A DNA stretch of 64,000 nucleotides from NCBI GenBank assembly GCA_905221605.1, contig CAJNDS010000002.1:1-64000 (forward strand), written 5' to 3'. How positions within the stretch are numbered: the first letter of the stretch is position 1; every line of letters starts with the position of its first letter. Under the pieces are notes generated by a model. That model was not told the DNA's origin. It ran no database searches and was given only the letters and a program-made list of their open reading frames with translations. Below are positions 1-13,100 of this stretch, one piece after another. Source of the DNA: Symbiodinium natans. Lineage: Eukaryota; Sar; Dinophyceae; Suessiales; Symbiodiniaceae. The translations under genes and the position numbers were made by a program.

Positions 1-182
1 TCAATCACAACCCCAAATCCAAGCCCTCGGCCCCCTCAATCCTCCAACCCCAACCCCTCCCATCCCAAAACCACTCATCCCCCATCAGATCCAACAAAAC
101 CCAAACCAATACAACAAAAGCAAAAAACAAATTACGATCCCGAATATAAGAAATTATCATATTCATCGCAAAATATGATATA

Positions 183-692
183 TTATAAACCACGGACCAC
201 CACCACGAGACCACCGCCACGAGACCACCACCACAAGACCACCACCACGAGACCACCACCACAAGACCACCACCACGAGACCACCACCACGACCACCAAC
301 ACAACCACCCGCACGGACCCCCGCCACGGACCACCACCACGGACCAACCGCCACGGACCACCGCCGCTGACCACCACCACGGGACCACCACCACGGGACC
401 ACCACCACGGGACCACCACCACGAGACAACCACCACGGGACCACCACCGCGGAACCACCACCAGGAGACCACCACCGCGGACCACCGCCACGGACCACCG
501 CCACCCGGCCACCACCACGGGACCACCACCACGGCCACCAGGGACCACCACCACCACGGACACCGCCACCACCACGACAGACCACCACTACCAAAGGAGC
601 ACCACCACCACGGGACCACCACCACGCTGTGGGACCACCACGACGAACCACCACGGGACCACGGACCACCACCACGGGACCACCACCACGGG
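183..692. repeat. ACC-rich minisatellite
   Basis: Degenerate tandem units of the form GACCACCACCACG fill this stretch. It is open in several frames on both strands only because it has a three-base period, so the long His/Thr/Pro or Trp/Gly/Val readings are not taken as proteins. A second block of the same repeat lies at 968-1136. Confidence 0.85.
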
Positions 693-1380
693 CATTCGGG
701 AAAACCCCCCAAAACCCCAGCCTTTCAGCCCCAACCCCTCACCACCCCAAAACCACCCACCCCCCACCACACCCGACAGAACCCAAACCATTACAGCAAA
801 AGCAAAAAACAAATCCCCCCAAAACACGACAAAACTCCGGACACAAACCCTATACAATTTCTGTTAAACCCCAAAACCCTACACCGTAAAGCGTAAAACC
901 CTGAACCCGGGGGATCCCGAAAATTCCCGGAATTTTAAATTCCTAGGATTTTTCGAGAGCTGTTGCTGATATGTGACCACCACCACGGCCACCAGGGACC
1001 ACCACCACCACCACGGACACCGCCACCACCACGACAGACCACCACTACCAAAGGAGCACCACCACCACGGGACCACCACCACGCTGTGGGACCACCACGA
1101 CGAACACCACGGGACCACGGACCACCACCACGGGCATTCGGGAAAACCCCCCAAAACCCCAGCCTTTCAGCCCCAACCCCTCAGCACCCCAAAACCACCC
1201 ACCCCCCACCACACCCGACAGAACCCAAACCATTACAGCAAAAGCAAAAAACAAAACCCCCCCCAAAACACGACAAAACTCCGGACACAAACCCTATACA
1301 ATTTCTATTAAACCCCAAAACCCTACACCGTAAAGCGTAAAACCCTGAACCCGGGGAATCCCGAAAATTCCCGGAAATTT
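691..1380. repeat. Two direct copies of a ~250 bp unit flanking ACC repeats
   Basis: The sequence starting CATTCGGGAAAACCCCCC at about 691-938 recurs almost unchanged at about 1133-1380, and the opening 1-140 resembles its middle part. Together with the ACC blocks this looks like a larger tandem repeat of roughly 440-700 bp that continues to the left of the window. Confidence 0.75.
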
Positions 1381-2616
1381 AACAAAAAGCTTGAAAATTC
1401 CAGGAATTTCCCGGATCCCCCTGCAAGGCCCTCACAAAGCAGCCACATTGACCGGAAGAGGAGGCGGGGCAACCGACAGGGCGGCCGCAGAGCGAAAATA
1501 GGGTCGAGCCCGTAGCCTTTTATAGGGATAAAATTCCTATGCTCCCAAGAATTCCAAGGGAACATAGAAATATCCATACTCCCGAATACGTATACAATCC
1601 CACCTCCACCCCGAATTAGGCCAAGGAGAAAGGAAGTGCCAGAATCCAAAGAGAAAAAGAAGAAACTCCATCTCGAGGAAAAAGACCCCAATTAAGACAT
1701 ATATCTCCAAGTGGGGTCCAAATATAACCGAATCAGAAAAATTATTCAATTCAAGTGGCGCGCACAAGTGACGAGTATCAATGTCCTCCTACATTATATT
1801 TGTCGTATGATACGCCCGTTGCAGCGCACAACCCGCGTAGAAACCACGTTGCACGTCGACAAATCTCCTGGCCGAGCAATTCAAGATTTATATAGATATC
1901 CAATCATGACTTGATTTATTTTGAAATTTATCATAGTTTTCCTTTTTCATATTGTCGTGGCATATTATTGATGGAGGAAATCTAGCTTCGCTTTGAATGG
2001 CCAAGCAAAGTAGAGACCCCGGGTTTAGGGTTTAGGATTCAGGTTTCAGGGTTTTGTGTTCAGGGTGTAGGGGCACTTTCAGCCCATTTTTTAGCCCCAA
2101 AAGTGTCCTAATACGGCTGTAGTAGGGTAAAAGTACAATGATGATGGGGTTATTAAGTACCCTGAACCTCCAAGTGGGCTCAATTTGGGGGGTTTCATTT
2201 GGCTGGATGTGGCTTTCAGAAAATGACTGATGACATGTCGGCCTTCTTCATCCCAGGCCCTAGACCCCTTAACCGTAGACCCCAAACCCTCAAGGCTTAA
2301 GGGCTCGGGGTTTAAGACCCACAACTCTTGAACCAGGCATCCTACAAAACCCAAAGGTGCAACCCCGACGGAACTACACGTAGTTTAGAGCCTGAAAAAA
2401 CCTTGACGCTATGAAGATATGCCCTGGCCCTAGATATTCAGCCTTAACTTCCCTCCACAGCCACGTACGGTGAAGAAAACTGAAGTAGTTGCTTACGAAA
2501 ACAAAATCACGAAAGGAAGAGGAGGGAAAGCGTAAAAGCGAGACAAAAAAGGCGCAGGGATAGCGAGGAGCAGAGAGACATAGAGCGAAAGAGAACGGAA
2601 ACAAACTACACCTAAA
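1381..2616. other. Unassigned intergenic stretch
   Basis: No gene recognised. A fragment of the MITE family with ends ACTTGGAGGTTCAGGG lies at about 2112-2176 (one arm ending in CCTGAACCTCCAAG). The rest is mixed unique sequence. Confidence 0.5.
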
Positions 2617-3075
2617 AACCAAAACCCTAAACCCAAAACCCTAAACCCTAAAACCCTAAAACCCTAAAACCCTAAAACCCTAAAACCCTAAAACCCTAAA
2701 ACCCTAAAACCCTAAAACCCTAAAACCCTAAAACCCTAAAACCCTAAAAACCTAAAACCCTAAAACCCTAAAACCCTAAAACCCTAAAACCCTAAAACCC
2801 TAAAACCCTAAAACCCTAAAACCCTAAAACCCTAAAACCCGAAAACCCTAAGACCCTAAAACCCTAAAACCCTAAAACCCTAAAACCCTAAAACCCTAAA
2901 ACCCTAAAACCCTAAGACCCTAAAACCCTAAAACCCTAAAACCCTAAGACCCTAAAACCCTAAAACCCTAAAACCCTAAACCCTCAAACCCTCAAACCCT
3001 AAACCCTCAACCCTCAAACCCTAAACCCTAAACCCTAAACCCTCAACCCTAAACCCTAAACCCTCAACCCTAAAC
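2617..3075. repeat. Telomere-like array, 8-mer variant CCCTAAAA then CCCTAAA/CCCTCAA
   Basis: About 40 nearly uniform copies of CCCTAAAA run from 2640 to 2975 with rare G substitutions, followed by mixed CCCTAAA and CCCTCAA units. The homogeneity of the 8-mer, distinct from the heptamer used elsewhere in the window, points to local amplification. Confidence 0.9.
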
Positions 3076-3177
3076 CATCCCAAAGTGTGCCGTCTTTCGA
3101 CCTCCAGCTGTCGAGGCAGATGCACGAAGCGCTCTGGCAGTTGGAGCCATGCATACGTTGGATGCACCAGACATGCG

Positions 3178-3480
3178 CCCCCCCCCCCCCCCCCCAAACA
3201 AACCCTAAACCCTAAACCCTATACCCTAAACCCTAAACCCTAAACCCTAAACCCTAAACCCTAAACCCTAAGCCCTAAACCCTAAACCCTAGAAATGTGC
3301 AGGTTGGCCCTTCGCATAAGGCTGCCTTTGTGGGGTGGGCCCCTTGAACTCTGAAACGCACTCCTTAATATGGCTTCAGGGGGTTTAGGGTTTAGGGTTT
3401 AGGGTTTAGGGTTTAGGGTTTAGGGTTTAGGGTTTAGGGTTTAGGGTTTAGGGTTTAGGGTTTAGGGTTTAGGGTTTAGG
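3178..3480. repeat. Poly-C tract and interstitial telomeric arrays
   Basis: An uninterrupted run of 18 C at 3178-3195 is followed by CCCTAAA units (about 3200-3293) and, after a short unique stretch, an array of TTTAGGG in the opposite orientation (about 3369-3480). Confidence 0.9.
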
Positions 3481-4275
3481 GGTACTGAATTTGGGGGTTT
3501 CCGAAATTAGTGGTGCCCTCTTGGGGGTCCTGATTATATGAAAAATCCTACTATTTTGGGGGGGTCTACTTCAGGGGTCCCCTATTTTCGTAAACCCCCA
3601 TATGATCCTCTCCAACCAAGAAGAGAACATAGAACTGATGAAACCCTAAACCCTAAACCCGAAACCCTAAACCCTAAACCCTAAACAAGAAGCAAGGGGG
3701 CCACTGTTGCACAGAAACTGCCGACTCTGTAGAGGCAAAAGGTCTTGCTTGTGAAGCAAGGGGGCTTTACTGGGTGTTGCTTTAAAGCCCTTTGAAAATG
3801 ATCTATGAATATTTATGCATAGGTTCCCTTAAAAGGGAAAGAAGGGAAATTTCAAATTCTCCCAAAGCAATACCCAGTTTAAAATAAGTAGCCCGGTGTG
3901 CTGTCCACTCGCCATCCGCGAACTTGCCTCATCGAGCAAAATGGAGGTTCTAAGATGCTTTCATCTTCTTGCCTCCATGATAGCCTCTATGAGCTCAGCT
4001 CTTCACCGAATAGCAGCCATCAGCTGCCGAAGAAAAATGCAGGGCTTTAGGGCTTAGGGCCTTTTTGGGGGGTAGGGTTTGGGGTTTGGGGTTTCGGGCT
4101 TTTGTTTCAGGGTTTTTAGGTAGGGTTTAGAGTTTAGGGCTTAGGGTTTAGGGTGTAGGGTTTAGGGTTGAAGGTTTGTAGGGCTTTTTAGGGTGTAGGG
4201 TAGAGTAAAATCTTTGAAACGCCACGCAACCAACAGGCCGTCAGCAAGGTGAGCTCTGCTGGAAGTGAAAGCCAC

Positions 4276-4379
4276 TTGGGATGTTCCCCCATATCCGAAC
4301 AGTCCTTAATAGGGATTATAATGGGGGGGGGTACTATAATCCTGATGAAGGACTGTTAGTATAAGCGGAAACATCCCAA
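4276..4379. mobile_element. Hairpin MITE, family 1 (TTGGGATGTTCCCCC ends)
   Basis: Inverted ends TTGGGATGTTCCCCC and GGAAACATCCCAA enclose CAGTCCTTAATAGGGATTATA and its complement, so almost the whole element folds back. A run of G sits in the loop. Four relatives lie at about 9827-9915, 12811-12918, 15933-16014 and 21232-21329. Confidence 0.75.
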
Positions 4380-4687
4380 AACCACACAGGTGCAGTGGCT
4401 TCTTGTCTTCCAGCCTTGTCTTAACAATGTTGAATTGTTGCGTCAGCTGTTTCCATCTTGATCGTTTTCGATGTGGCTACATGCTCCATGTGGGTCGTTG
4501 TTCTTACTGTTTCTTAGTTAAGCAACCAAGCAGCGTGCTGACAAAAGGTTGGAATGCACATTAAGCAGCAATGGGTTGGACCTGTCTGTCTACTTCGACT
4601 AATGTATCCACATCCGGCCGGAATCAACACAACAAATCTCTGGACAAATTTCGTGTTCTGAAACAACTCAGCAACCAATGAACCCAT

Positions 4688-4774
4688 CTTGGTAGCCCAG
4701 ATACCTTTTTGGGGTTGGTTATATCAGGGAACCCAAAACCAAAAAAATATCAGGGACACCACTGGGCTACCAAG
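4688..4774. mobile_element. Hairpin MITE, family 3 (CTTGGTAGCCCAG ends)
   Basis: Perfect 13-base inverted ends CTTGGTAGCCCAG / CTGGGCTACCAAG about 60 bp apart. A longer relative with telomeric units in its loop lies at 5573-5727. Confidence 0.65.
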
Positions 4775-5572
4775 CAATATTAGGAACCCTAAACCCTTAA
4801 CCCTGCAGGACCCTGCACCCACCGTAAGTAGTCCTCGAACCTTGAACGTCGATTGGAGGTCTAGGCCACCTCGGACTGCTTCGATGGTTTAGGGTTAAGG
4901 GTTAAGGGTTTAGGGTTTCGAAAACAGATACTTTGTTTAACTCCTTTTTGCAAAGCTTATCCTGTTGCATGGAGATAGTATATACCGGTAGGCACGACCA
5001 CCCTAAACGCGACACTGAACATTTCTACCGAAACTTAACCCTAAACCCTAAACCCTAAACCCTAAACCCTAAACCCTAAACCCTAAACCCCTCAACCCTA
5101 AACCTGTCTACCGAAACTTTCACAAGCCCAGCATGCTGCGTTGAGAGCCACTCGTAAACCCCAACACCCTGCCCGAACAAACAGTTGCAAATTTAACACG
5201 GATATCTATGTACGATGTCCACCGCTTGATATATAAAACCAGCACTTGATACGATTCCCTAAACCCTAAACCCTAAACCCTAAACCCTAAACCCTATACT
5301 CAAGGTTGGACAGCTCGACCTTGCTCTCCTCAAAACGACTGTCAAACCCCGGGCAAGAGGAAATCCGCCCGATGGTGCCTGCCAGGGCGGGCTATTGTAT
5401 TGTAACCCCTTAAGAAGGCCCTTTCTAGGGTTTAGGGCTTAGGGCCAGGCCCAATAGCCCATCCTGGTGCCGGCACCACTTTGGAGTGAAAAGCACATGA
5501 GGACTTCCTCTTGACAGTCGCGAACAAGATCAGGCAGCCAGGGCCTTCGTATCCTGGCTTGCCAAGTCTTTG

Positions 5573-5727
5573 CTTAGTAGCCCAGTAACCCTGTTGCAAT
5601 GAGGGACACTCTTTTTTGGGTTGGCTACTTTGTAGGGGAACCCTAAACCCTAAACCCTACACCCTAAACCCTAAACCCTAAACCCCAGAGCAAAAAAGAG
5701 GGTACAGGGTACCACTGGGCTACCAAG
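5573..5727. mobile_element. Hairpin MITE, family 3, with telomeric repeats inside
   Basis: Ends CTTAGTAGCCCAGT and ACTGGGCTACCAAG are inverted repeats. Between them lie CTCTTTTTTG and its complement and a block of CCCTAAA units, so telomeric repeat DNA has been inserted into or captured by the element. Confidence 0.6.
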
Positions 5728-8172
5728 TTTGGCATGATTGCCACATGCTTACAAAACTGGAGAACCCAAGCAGCCAGAATGGCCCTCAAGACCCTCTGAA
5801 AACTATTCCTGAATGTGATCCTCTTAAACCCAATAAGGGATACACACACACATATATATATATAATATGACATAATTTCACAGAATGTATTGTAAAACAA
5901 CATAATTTCAGAAAAGATAAGATAAGTTATATATATATATATAATATCCCAAGGGCCTACCTAGCCAAGCAACAACCCGATTTCCACAACTGCCCCTTGT
6001 TGGCAATGCGCAGTCGGCAGGTTGTTGCACCGAAACTGATCCTACAGTGACCGTTCAGAATCGTCACTGATACAAACCTGCAAGCTGCCAGGGCCATGAC
6101 ATCCCCAAACCCTAAACCCTATAGAAACCCTAAATCCTAAGCCCTAGGCCCTAAACCCTAAACCCTCATGAGTCCAGAGCTTTGCAGAATGTCAGACCAA
6201 TGATTTAATCGAGCTGCCAGTGATTTCCAGCCTGCCTTTCCTTGGCTGCACTTGGGAGGGTAGCTATGAATTACATTTTTAGCTGCCTGATTAAGAAACC
6301 CAGTAGACCCAAAAAGGCTAAGGATCTAAAGTTACAGTAAAGCACCACAAAGTTTCATCCAGCCAGCAGCGCTTCGAAGAGATCCATTCCTGGCTTCGCC
6401 TGGGTTTCACATGGTCTCATCGCAGTGGCGCGACACGAAGAAATAGGCCCTAAAGCCTACACCCTACACCCTACACCCTACACCCTACACCCTACACCCT
6501 AAACCCTAAACCCTAAACCCTAAACCCTAAACCCTAAACCACACACTTCCACTGCTGCCGGAGGTCCGTACGCTTGAATGGGTTCGGAGCTTGTGGAATG
6601 CCCGTCGGGCCAAAGATCCTCGGCTTGCCAAAAAAACGCAGCGCTCGGTCGTTTGCAAAGGTTCAGGTTGTTCGGGTTCAGTCTTTTGGGGTTCAGTATT
6701 TGTCAGGGTTTAGGGTTTAGGGTTTAGGATTTAGGGTTTAGGAGGTTTAGGGTTCAGTCTTTTGGGGTTTGGGGTTTAGGGCTACGACCTGACCTTGCAC
6801 TTGGATGCTTCTTCAAGCCCTATTGAAGTACAGCACCCTGCCTGACATGACATAGCATGCCGGGAACTCCAACCTGGGCGACCACATGAACCCCAAAAAT
6901 TGGAGTCATGGGTTTAGGGTTTAGGGTTTGGGGTTTGGGGTTTGGGGTTTGGGGTATAGGGATATACCCTATACTACTGTAACTCCCTTGTGGGGTTCAT
7001 TTGTCCCCCAAGTTGTCTAAAGCCTGAACCCTAAACCCCCTAAACCCTAAACCCTAAACCCTAAACCCTAAACCCTAAACCCTAAACCCTAAACCCTGCT
7101 GCAGTGCAGGAGAGAGGCCGCCTCAACTGTTGCTCTCGGTCGCACGGCTCTGGGGAGCCGGCACTGATGGCCCGCTCCCTGTCCGGCCTTGCAGCAGTAG
7201 GGGTTTCGGGTTTAGGGTTTAGGGTTTAGGGGGTTTGGGGTTTAGGGTTTAGGGTTTAGGGTTCACGCTTTCCCGGTTTAGGGTTTAGGGTTTCGGGTTC
7301 ACGATTTAGCGGTTTAGCGGTTTAGGGTTTAGGGTGTAGGGGGTTTTCCGGGGGTTCAGGGTTCACGGCTCACGCTTCACGGTTTTGCGGTTTAGCGGCT
7401 TAGCGGTTTAGGGTTTAGGGTTGAGGGGTTTAGCGTTTGGAGTTTAGGGGTTTAGGGTTTAGGGGTTTAGGGGTTTAGGGGTTCAGGGGTTTAGGGGTTT
7501 AGGGGTTTAGGGGTTGAGGGGTTGAGGGGTTCAGGGGTTTAGGGGTTTAGGGGTTTCGGGGTTTTGGGTTTAAGGTTTACAGTGGGATTTAGGGGCTTAG
7601 GGTTGACAATGGGTCGCTCAGAAAATTGCTCTTAGTGATTCAGGGAACCGATGATGAACACAATGTGTTTAATGATGGCTAGCGGATCACAAGAAATGAA
7701 TGAAAACCTTTGTCAAACAAGACAGGTCATGTGAAGTAGGGTATATATTCCTTGTATCCCCAGGGGGCACCCTCACCAAGACTTATAAGGAACCCTAAAC
7801 GCACCCACCAAAAACAGTAATGCAAGCCCAATATCACGTGGGGCGACGTCTTTGGCGTCCTTGTATGAAACTAATTACTTGGCCAAGAACGGAACTTTCC
7901 ACTTTTTGGGTCTCATATTTAGTAGGAATCATGAAGTTTAACCTTTGTGCCCCTTGGTTCTTGAAGACGTGTGTATGAAACTAAGCCCAAGGCCTTGCAG
8001 ATGCTCGCAACGGGCTGCGTCCTGAGTACAGAGGAGCTTCTTCTGCAGAGCGACTGAACTTCACGCGGACCACGTCGAAGGCTTTATGGGCACTACTTGG
8101 GTACTTCCAAAAATAGGGGTACCCCCGTTTCATGCCCCAAATAGAAGAGAATCCCCTTAAAGGGACACCCCT

Positions 8173-8199
8173 CCCCCCCCCCCCCCCCCCCCCCCCCCC
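8173..8199. repeat. Poly-C tract of 27
   Basis: Uninterrupted C run followed directly by an A-rich stretch. It is the longest homopolymer in the window. Others are at 14013-14034 (C), 29709-29728 (C), 43203-43221 (C), 28979-28991, 57534-57550 and 58009-58025 (G). Confidence 0.95.
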
Positions 8200-8914
8200 A
8201 AAGAAAAAATAAAAAAAGGTCAGCAACCCCGCTTGGTAGCCCTAAACCCTAAACCCCAAACCTAAACCCTAAACCCTAAACCCCAAACCTAAACCCTAAA
8301 CCCTGTTGTCGGAAGTGCTGAAAATCATCTCTGTGAGCAGGCTGGATCGCAATGGTCTGGTCTCATTCTGAGTCCGGCACCACATCTCCGACTGCTTGCC
8401 ACATCTGCAGGGATAGATTGGACTAGGGTTTAGGGTTTCGGTTTTAGGGTTTAGGGTTCAGGGTTCATGAGGGGATCTTACAGGAACTAAACCTGCTAAA
8501 GAGCAGGCTGCTTCTGGAGCACTGTGGCTTCGGCAGTTTGGATCTTAAAGTCAAGACCTCTTTCCACGTGCACCTTGCTGGGACGAAGGTGGCGATGTCG
8601 TGTTCGCCGCCTGGTTTGTCGTGTCCACTGCAGATGTCTGCATGGTGGCCTTAACTCGCGATCAACAAAACCCTAACCCCAAAACCCTAAACCCTAAACC
8701 CTCAACCCTCAACCCTCAACCCTAAACCCTAAACCCTAAACCCAGAAAAAACGCACTACGCAATGCTTGTCCAGGCTACTGCTCCAGAAGCTCTTGACTC
8801 GGCTTGTACTGCGAGCCCCGAGGATAAACTGGGAAGGCAAAAAACTTCAAATGGCTTGATCCCATGCGGCAACGAGGGCAAAGTCGTCGCACAGCTTTGC
8901 GCCACATGTTCCAT

Positions 8915-9130
8915 GCTCCTAAACCCTAAGCACCCTAAGCACCCTAAGCACTCTCGACACCTTACACCCTAAGCCCATGACACCCTAAACGCTTAACACC
9001 CTAAGCACCCTAAGAACCCTAAGCACCCTAAGAACCCTAGACCCTAAACCTAAACCCTATAAGCACCCTAAGCACCTGAGCACCCTAAGCACCCTAAGCA
9101 CCCTAAGAACCCTAAGAACCCCAAAACCCT
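8915..9130. repeat. Nonamer telomere variant CACCCTAAG
   Basis: Tandem CACCCTAAG/AACCCTAAG units, a local variant of the CCCTAAA theme. After it, 9230-9320 carries degenerate AAGGGTAT units. Confidence 0.8.
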
Positions 9131-9826
9131 GAACCCCCTGAGTCCCGGCCTGGGAAATCGACCTCGCAGGGGGCTGCGGAGGGCCTTGCTGTGCCTTGCC
9201 TCCTTAACCACCTTTTAAGGGCCTGAATAGTATTAAGAAGGGTGTTAGGAAGGGTATGAAGAAGGGTAATGATCAAGGGTATTCAGAAGGGTATTATGAA
9301 GGGTATCAAGGGTATTTAGGATTTTTTGACCACCTCTTGGCGTGTTTTGCAACGGCGGTTCAAGGTATTTAGTGTTTTCCTAAGGTGTTTAGGGTGCTTA
9401 GGGCTAGGGTATTTGTGAAATTACGGGTATTGTCGGGAATTTATGGTATTCAGCGAATCTAAGGCGCTATGGGTGCTTACCCTTGGTCAACAACAGCTGA
9501 CGATTGCTTAACCTAGGATAAAAAGGGGTGCCAGTTTTGGTCTTCAGGGGGCTATACAGTAAGTTACCCTGAAACCTAACGAAGGGAATAAGGGCCTTCT
9601 CTGGATCCTAGAAATTCATTCACAAATCGACATAAATGTAAATAACCACTGTCTCAGAATCTAAGCCTCAGAATGGAAAAAAACAGATTATTGAGAATGT
9701 TAAAGCCTAAACCCTAAACCCTAAACCCTAAACCCTAAACCCTAAACCCTAAACCCTAAACCCTAAACATGATTCATGGGCCTTGGGTCCTTATAGCTGT
9801 CCATGTAATTCAATATGGCTCACCTC

Positions 9827-9915
9827 TTGGGATGCTTCCCCCTGAGGCTAACAGTCCTTAATGGGGAGTATAGCACCCCCTATTCTCATCCTTTCTGAGG
9901 ACTGTTCGTATAACC
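9827..9915. mobile_element. Degenerate family 1 hairpin MITE
   Basis: TTGGGATGCTTCCCCCTG, AACAGTCCTTAATGGGG and the matching GAGGACTGTTCGTATAA arm are recognisable, but the right end has decayed. Confidence 0.5.
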
Positions 9916-10072
9916 TACCTCTGGAGTAGACCCAGAAAAAATATATACTTTTTAGGTATAAGTAGCTATAATGGGAACCCAAAACCAAAAAAAGTATTAA
10001 AGTATAGTACTCCAAAACCCAGATAAGAGAGAACACCCCAACTCACCTCGCACTTTTTTCGACGATCTTTGG

Positions 10073-10129
10073 TCAGACATCAAGCAGCCGTGTCCTCCAA
10101 CAATCGTCGTAGTCGATGTGCATCTTCAC
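10073..10129 (-). CDS. Last exon: YDDCW tail and stop
   Basis: Follows GGAGCAG|G and reads 18 codons in phase 0 ([18 protein letters not shown]) before TGA at 10073-10075. I recall this ending from dinoflagellate proteins that carry CISC-type deaminase-like domains. It joins exactly in phase to the exon ending at 10,729, giving [17 protein letters not shown]. Confidence 0.6.
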   Translation of the reverse strand: MKMHIDYDDCWRTRLLDV

Positions 10130-13100
10130 CTGCTCCATCACTAGCCGTATTTATCCGGGAATACCCAGTCCCTAAACCCTAAACCCTAAACCCTAAACCC
10201 CAAACTGTGAAAGTCCTAGTCTACTGCCCATGTCTCAGTGTGTCGCCAAGTTCCTAAACCTCCCGAAGCCCTCCTGTCTGTATCCGATTCCACTACTTGG
10301 GGATTCCTGGCGCGCATGAACTAACCCTGTTCGTAACGATACTGCTAGGCAAGTACATCAATGTTCGGGCACTCAAGGGGCTGTTACGTGGGCTATATAA
10401 CTTCACATAAACCTCCAAGAAACCATGAGAATGCCGTACTGCCCTGGGTCTACAGTACGTGCCCTGTAAACCCTAAACCCTAAAGGAATCCTGGCTTCCA
10501 CAAAGGGGTTGGGCTTTTTAGGGTTCAGGGGGCTTCACAAAAGCGACTACCAAGTTGGGAAGGTGTTGCAAAACCAAAACCGGAAACCCTAAACCCCTAC
10601 AACCGAGTCTCCGGGGTTTAGGGTTTAGGGTTTGGGGTTTTGGGGTTTTGGGGTTTAGGGAAGGATTAGGCGGTGAGCGTTTAGGACTTCTACGCCTCAG
10701 GGCTTCGGCGGGCGTCGAGCCGAGTTGCGTGAGGGAAGCGTCGGGCAAAGTTGCAGATGGCGGCCATACAGGAGATGCAGCAGAAGTGACACACGAACAC
10801 CTGCCGAGCCAGCCCAAGATTTGCGGTTTTGGGTTTGAGGTTGAGGACTTCACAAGGGTCTAGGGTAAACCCAGAGAGAAAATACATATAAGGGTGCTCA
10901 TGACTCACGCGTTCAGACTGCAGCCAAACTATTCCCTTCCCTACTCACATCAGTCACGTGGGGCACACCCAGCCACAACCCACAACCCTCACCCTAAACC
11001 CTAAACCCCTAAACCCCTAAACCCTAAACCCTAAACCCTAAACCCTAAACCCCAAAACCCTAAACCCTAAACCGTCAACCTTGAACCCTCAAAACTCCCA
11101 GCACGTAGTCCCCGCGCCTCAACACCCTGTGCAGGTCAGCTCTGAGGCTTCGGGACATAAAGAGTTTGGGTTTAGGGTGTAGGGTTTAGGGTTTAGGGTT
11201 TAGGGTTTAGGGCAACGCGGCCTGCATCTGCCCGCTGACCGCAGCCCCCAGCGAACCATCAAAGAGGCCCAGCCTGGGTTCTTGAATGATAACTAGTTCA
11301 TTGTTGGTAATTTTAAATTTAAAAATTTAAATTTATATTCCTTATTGATAACTTATTGGGTTTAGGTACCCTTAAAAATGTAAAATGTTACCCAACTATG
11401 ACAAAGATAAGTTGTCATGAGTTGCCATGTTGGGGATAGGGTTTGGGGTCTAGGGTCTAGGGTCTGGGGTTTAGGATCTGGGGTCTAGGGTTTAGGGTTT
11501 AGGTTAGGTTTTTCGGTACCCTACTGAGAAAACCACATCTTACTAGATTGTTACACTTGGGAACGGAATTTCTGTTCCTGAACAAGAGCCCAGCAGCTCG
11601 ATGCTGGTCTCCGGCTGCAATGCGGCGCGGCCCTGAAGAAACTGACCTGCTGCAGGGGGCTTGCATCGCCACAGAGCAGGAAGGAGGCGTGTAAATCACC
11701 TAAACTAACCTTTAAAGTTGAGGGTTTAAGGTTTAAGGTTTAAGGTTTAGGGTTTAGGGCTATAAATCCCTATATATCCCTAGAACCCCGTATACACTCC
11801 TATACCCTCCTGTAAACCCCTACAAGCCTCTATAAACCTGTAAGTCCATAAGCCAGAGGGGGCCGAGATAAGAACTTGATGCAAATTGATGTTCGCTCAG
11901 CCGTGCGTCGTGTGATGGCGGCTTCTTTGGAACATTCGGGATTGCAATTTAGGGTGTTTAGGGTTCAGGGTTTAGGGTTTAGGGTTTAGGGCTAGGGTTT
12001 AGGGCTAGGGTTTAGGGCTAGGGTTTAGGGCTTCATAAACGTTTGGGCTTTTGGTGAAAAAATCCCGTCAACTGCGGCCGAGCAGGCTCTGCTTCCGCTC
12101 CAGACGGCGTATGGCGCCGATGATCTCCAGGATCACTTCCAGAAGGGCCTGAAAAGTGTGAGGCTTATAGGGGCTTATAGGGTAGGGTTTACGGGGGCTT
12201 ATAGGGCTGAATAGGGGTTTCTAGAAGGCTTATAGGGTTTGGGATGGGCTCAGAAGGGCCTGAAAGGTGTGAGGTTTGTAGGGGGCCTATAGGTGTATAG
12301 GTACTGTATGAGGGGTTTGTGGGTCTTTTTGGGGTTTATAGGGATTATAGGGGGTGGTGTAGAGTTTATAAGGGGTTTATAGGGGGTTTATACGGAGTTT
12401 ATCGGCCTGAAGTGTGAGGTTTATCGGGACTTATAGGGTAGGGTTTATAGGGTTTAGGAAGGGCTTATAGGGGTGTATAGTTAAATATAGGGGGTTTATA
12501 AGGTTTAGGGTGTTCAGGGTTTAGGGTTGAGGGTTCTTTGAGGTTTGTTTTGAGGTCTTTGGCCTGACTCCGGTTTTGGGGGAGGGGAGAGGGGTGGAGG
12601 GTCAAAGAACTCGCAATTGGGGCATGGACATTAAAGTCTACGTAAACCCCAATACCATCGCAGCTCTGACCAACAACTCATGGCACGTGAGTGTGACAGT
12701 CGCTAGAAGCTATGCAACCCCGAACAATGTTATGTCAACATCAACTATGCATTCCCCAAAGTTGGATGTTCAACCTTCTACTAGTCAACATCAACTACTC
12801 ATTCCCCAAAGTTGGATGTTCAACCTTCTACTAACAGTCCTTACTAGGGATTACAGTAGGGGGGGGGGGGTACTGTAATCCCTGTTAAGGACTGCCAGTA
12901 TAAGGGGGAACATCCCAACCTCCCGAAGCCCCAACCAGAGATGATTGTTGGGGGTTTAGGGTTTAGGGTTTAGGGTTTAGGGTTTAGGGTTTAGGGTTTA
13001 GGGTTTAGGGTTTAGGGTTTAGGAAGCCTAAACCCTAAACCCTAAACCCTAAACCCTAAACCCTAAACCCTAAACCCTAAACCCTAAACCCTAAACCCTA

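Larger units (their letters stand above)
4775..10072. other. Repeat-rich intergenic DNA downstream of the large gene
   Basis: Short unique stretches alternate with TTTAGGG/CCCTAAA blocks (for example 5037-5095, 6455-6540, 7034-7095, 7200-7570, 9700-9770) and TA-rich microsatellites (5845-5945). Short open stretches such as 7105-7190 and 8763-8930 have no family I recognise and no clear exon signals. This is the 3' flank of the minus-strand gene ending at 10,073. Confidence 0.5.

Noticed and set aside
5..1311. Long open frames on both strands rich in Trp/Val/Gly or His/Thr/Pro
   Set aside because: They are translations of the ACC/GGT three-base-period minisatellite, mirrored on both strands, with no independent coding signal.
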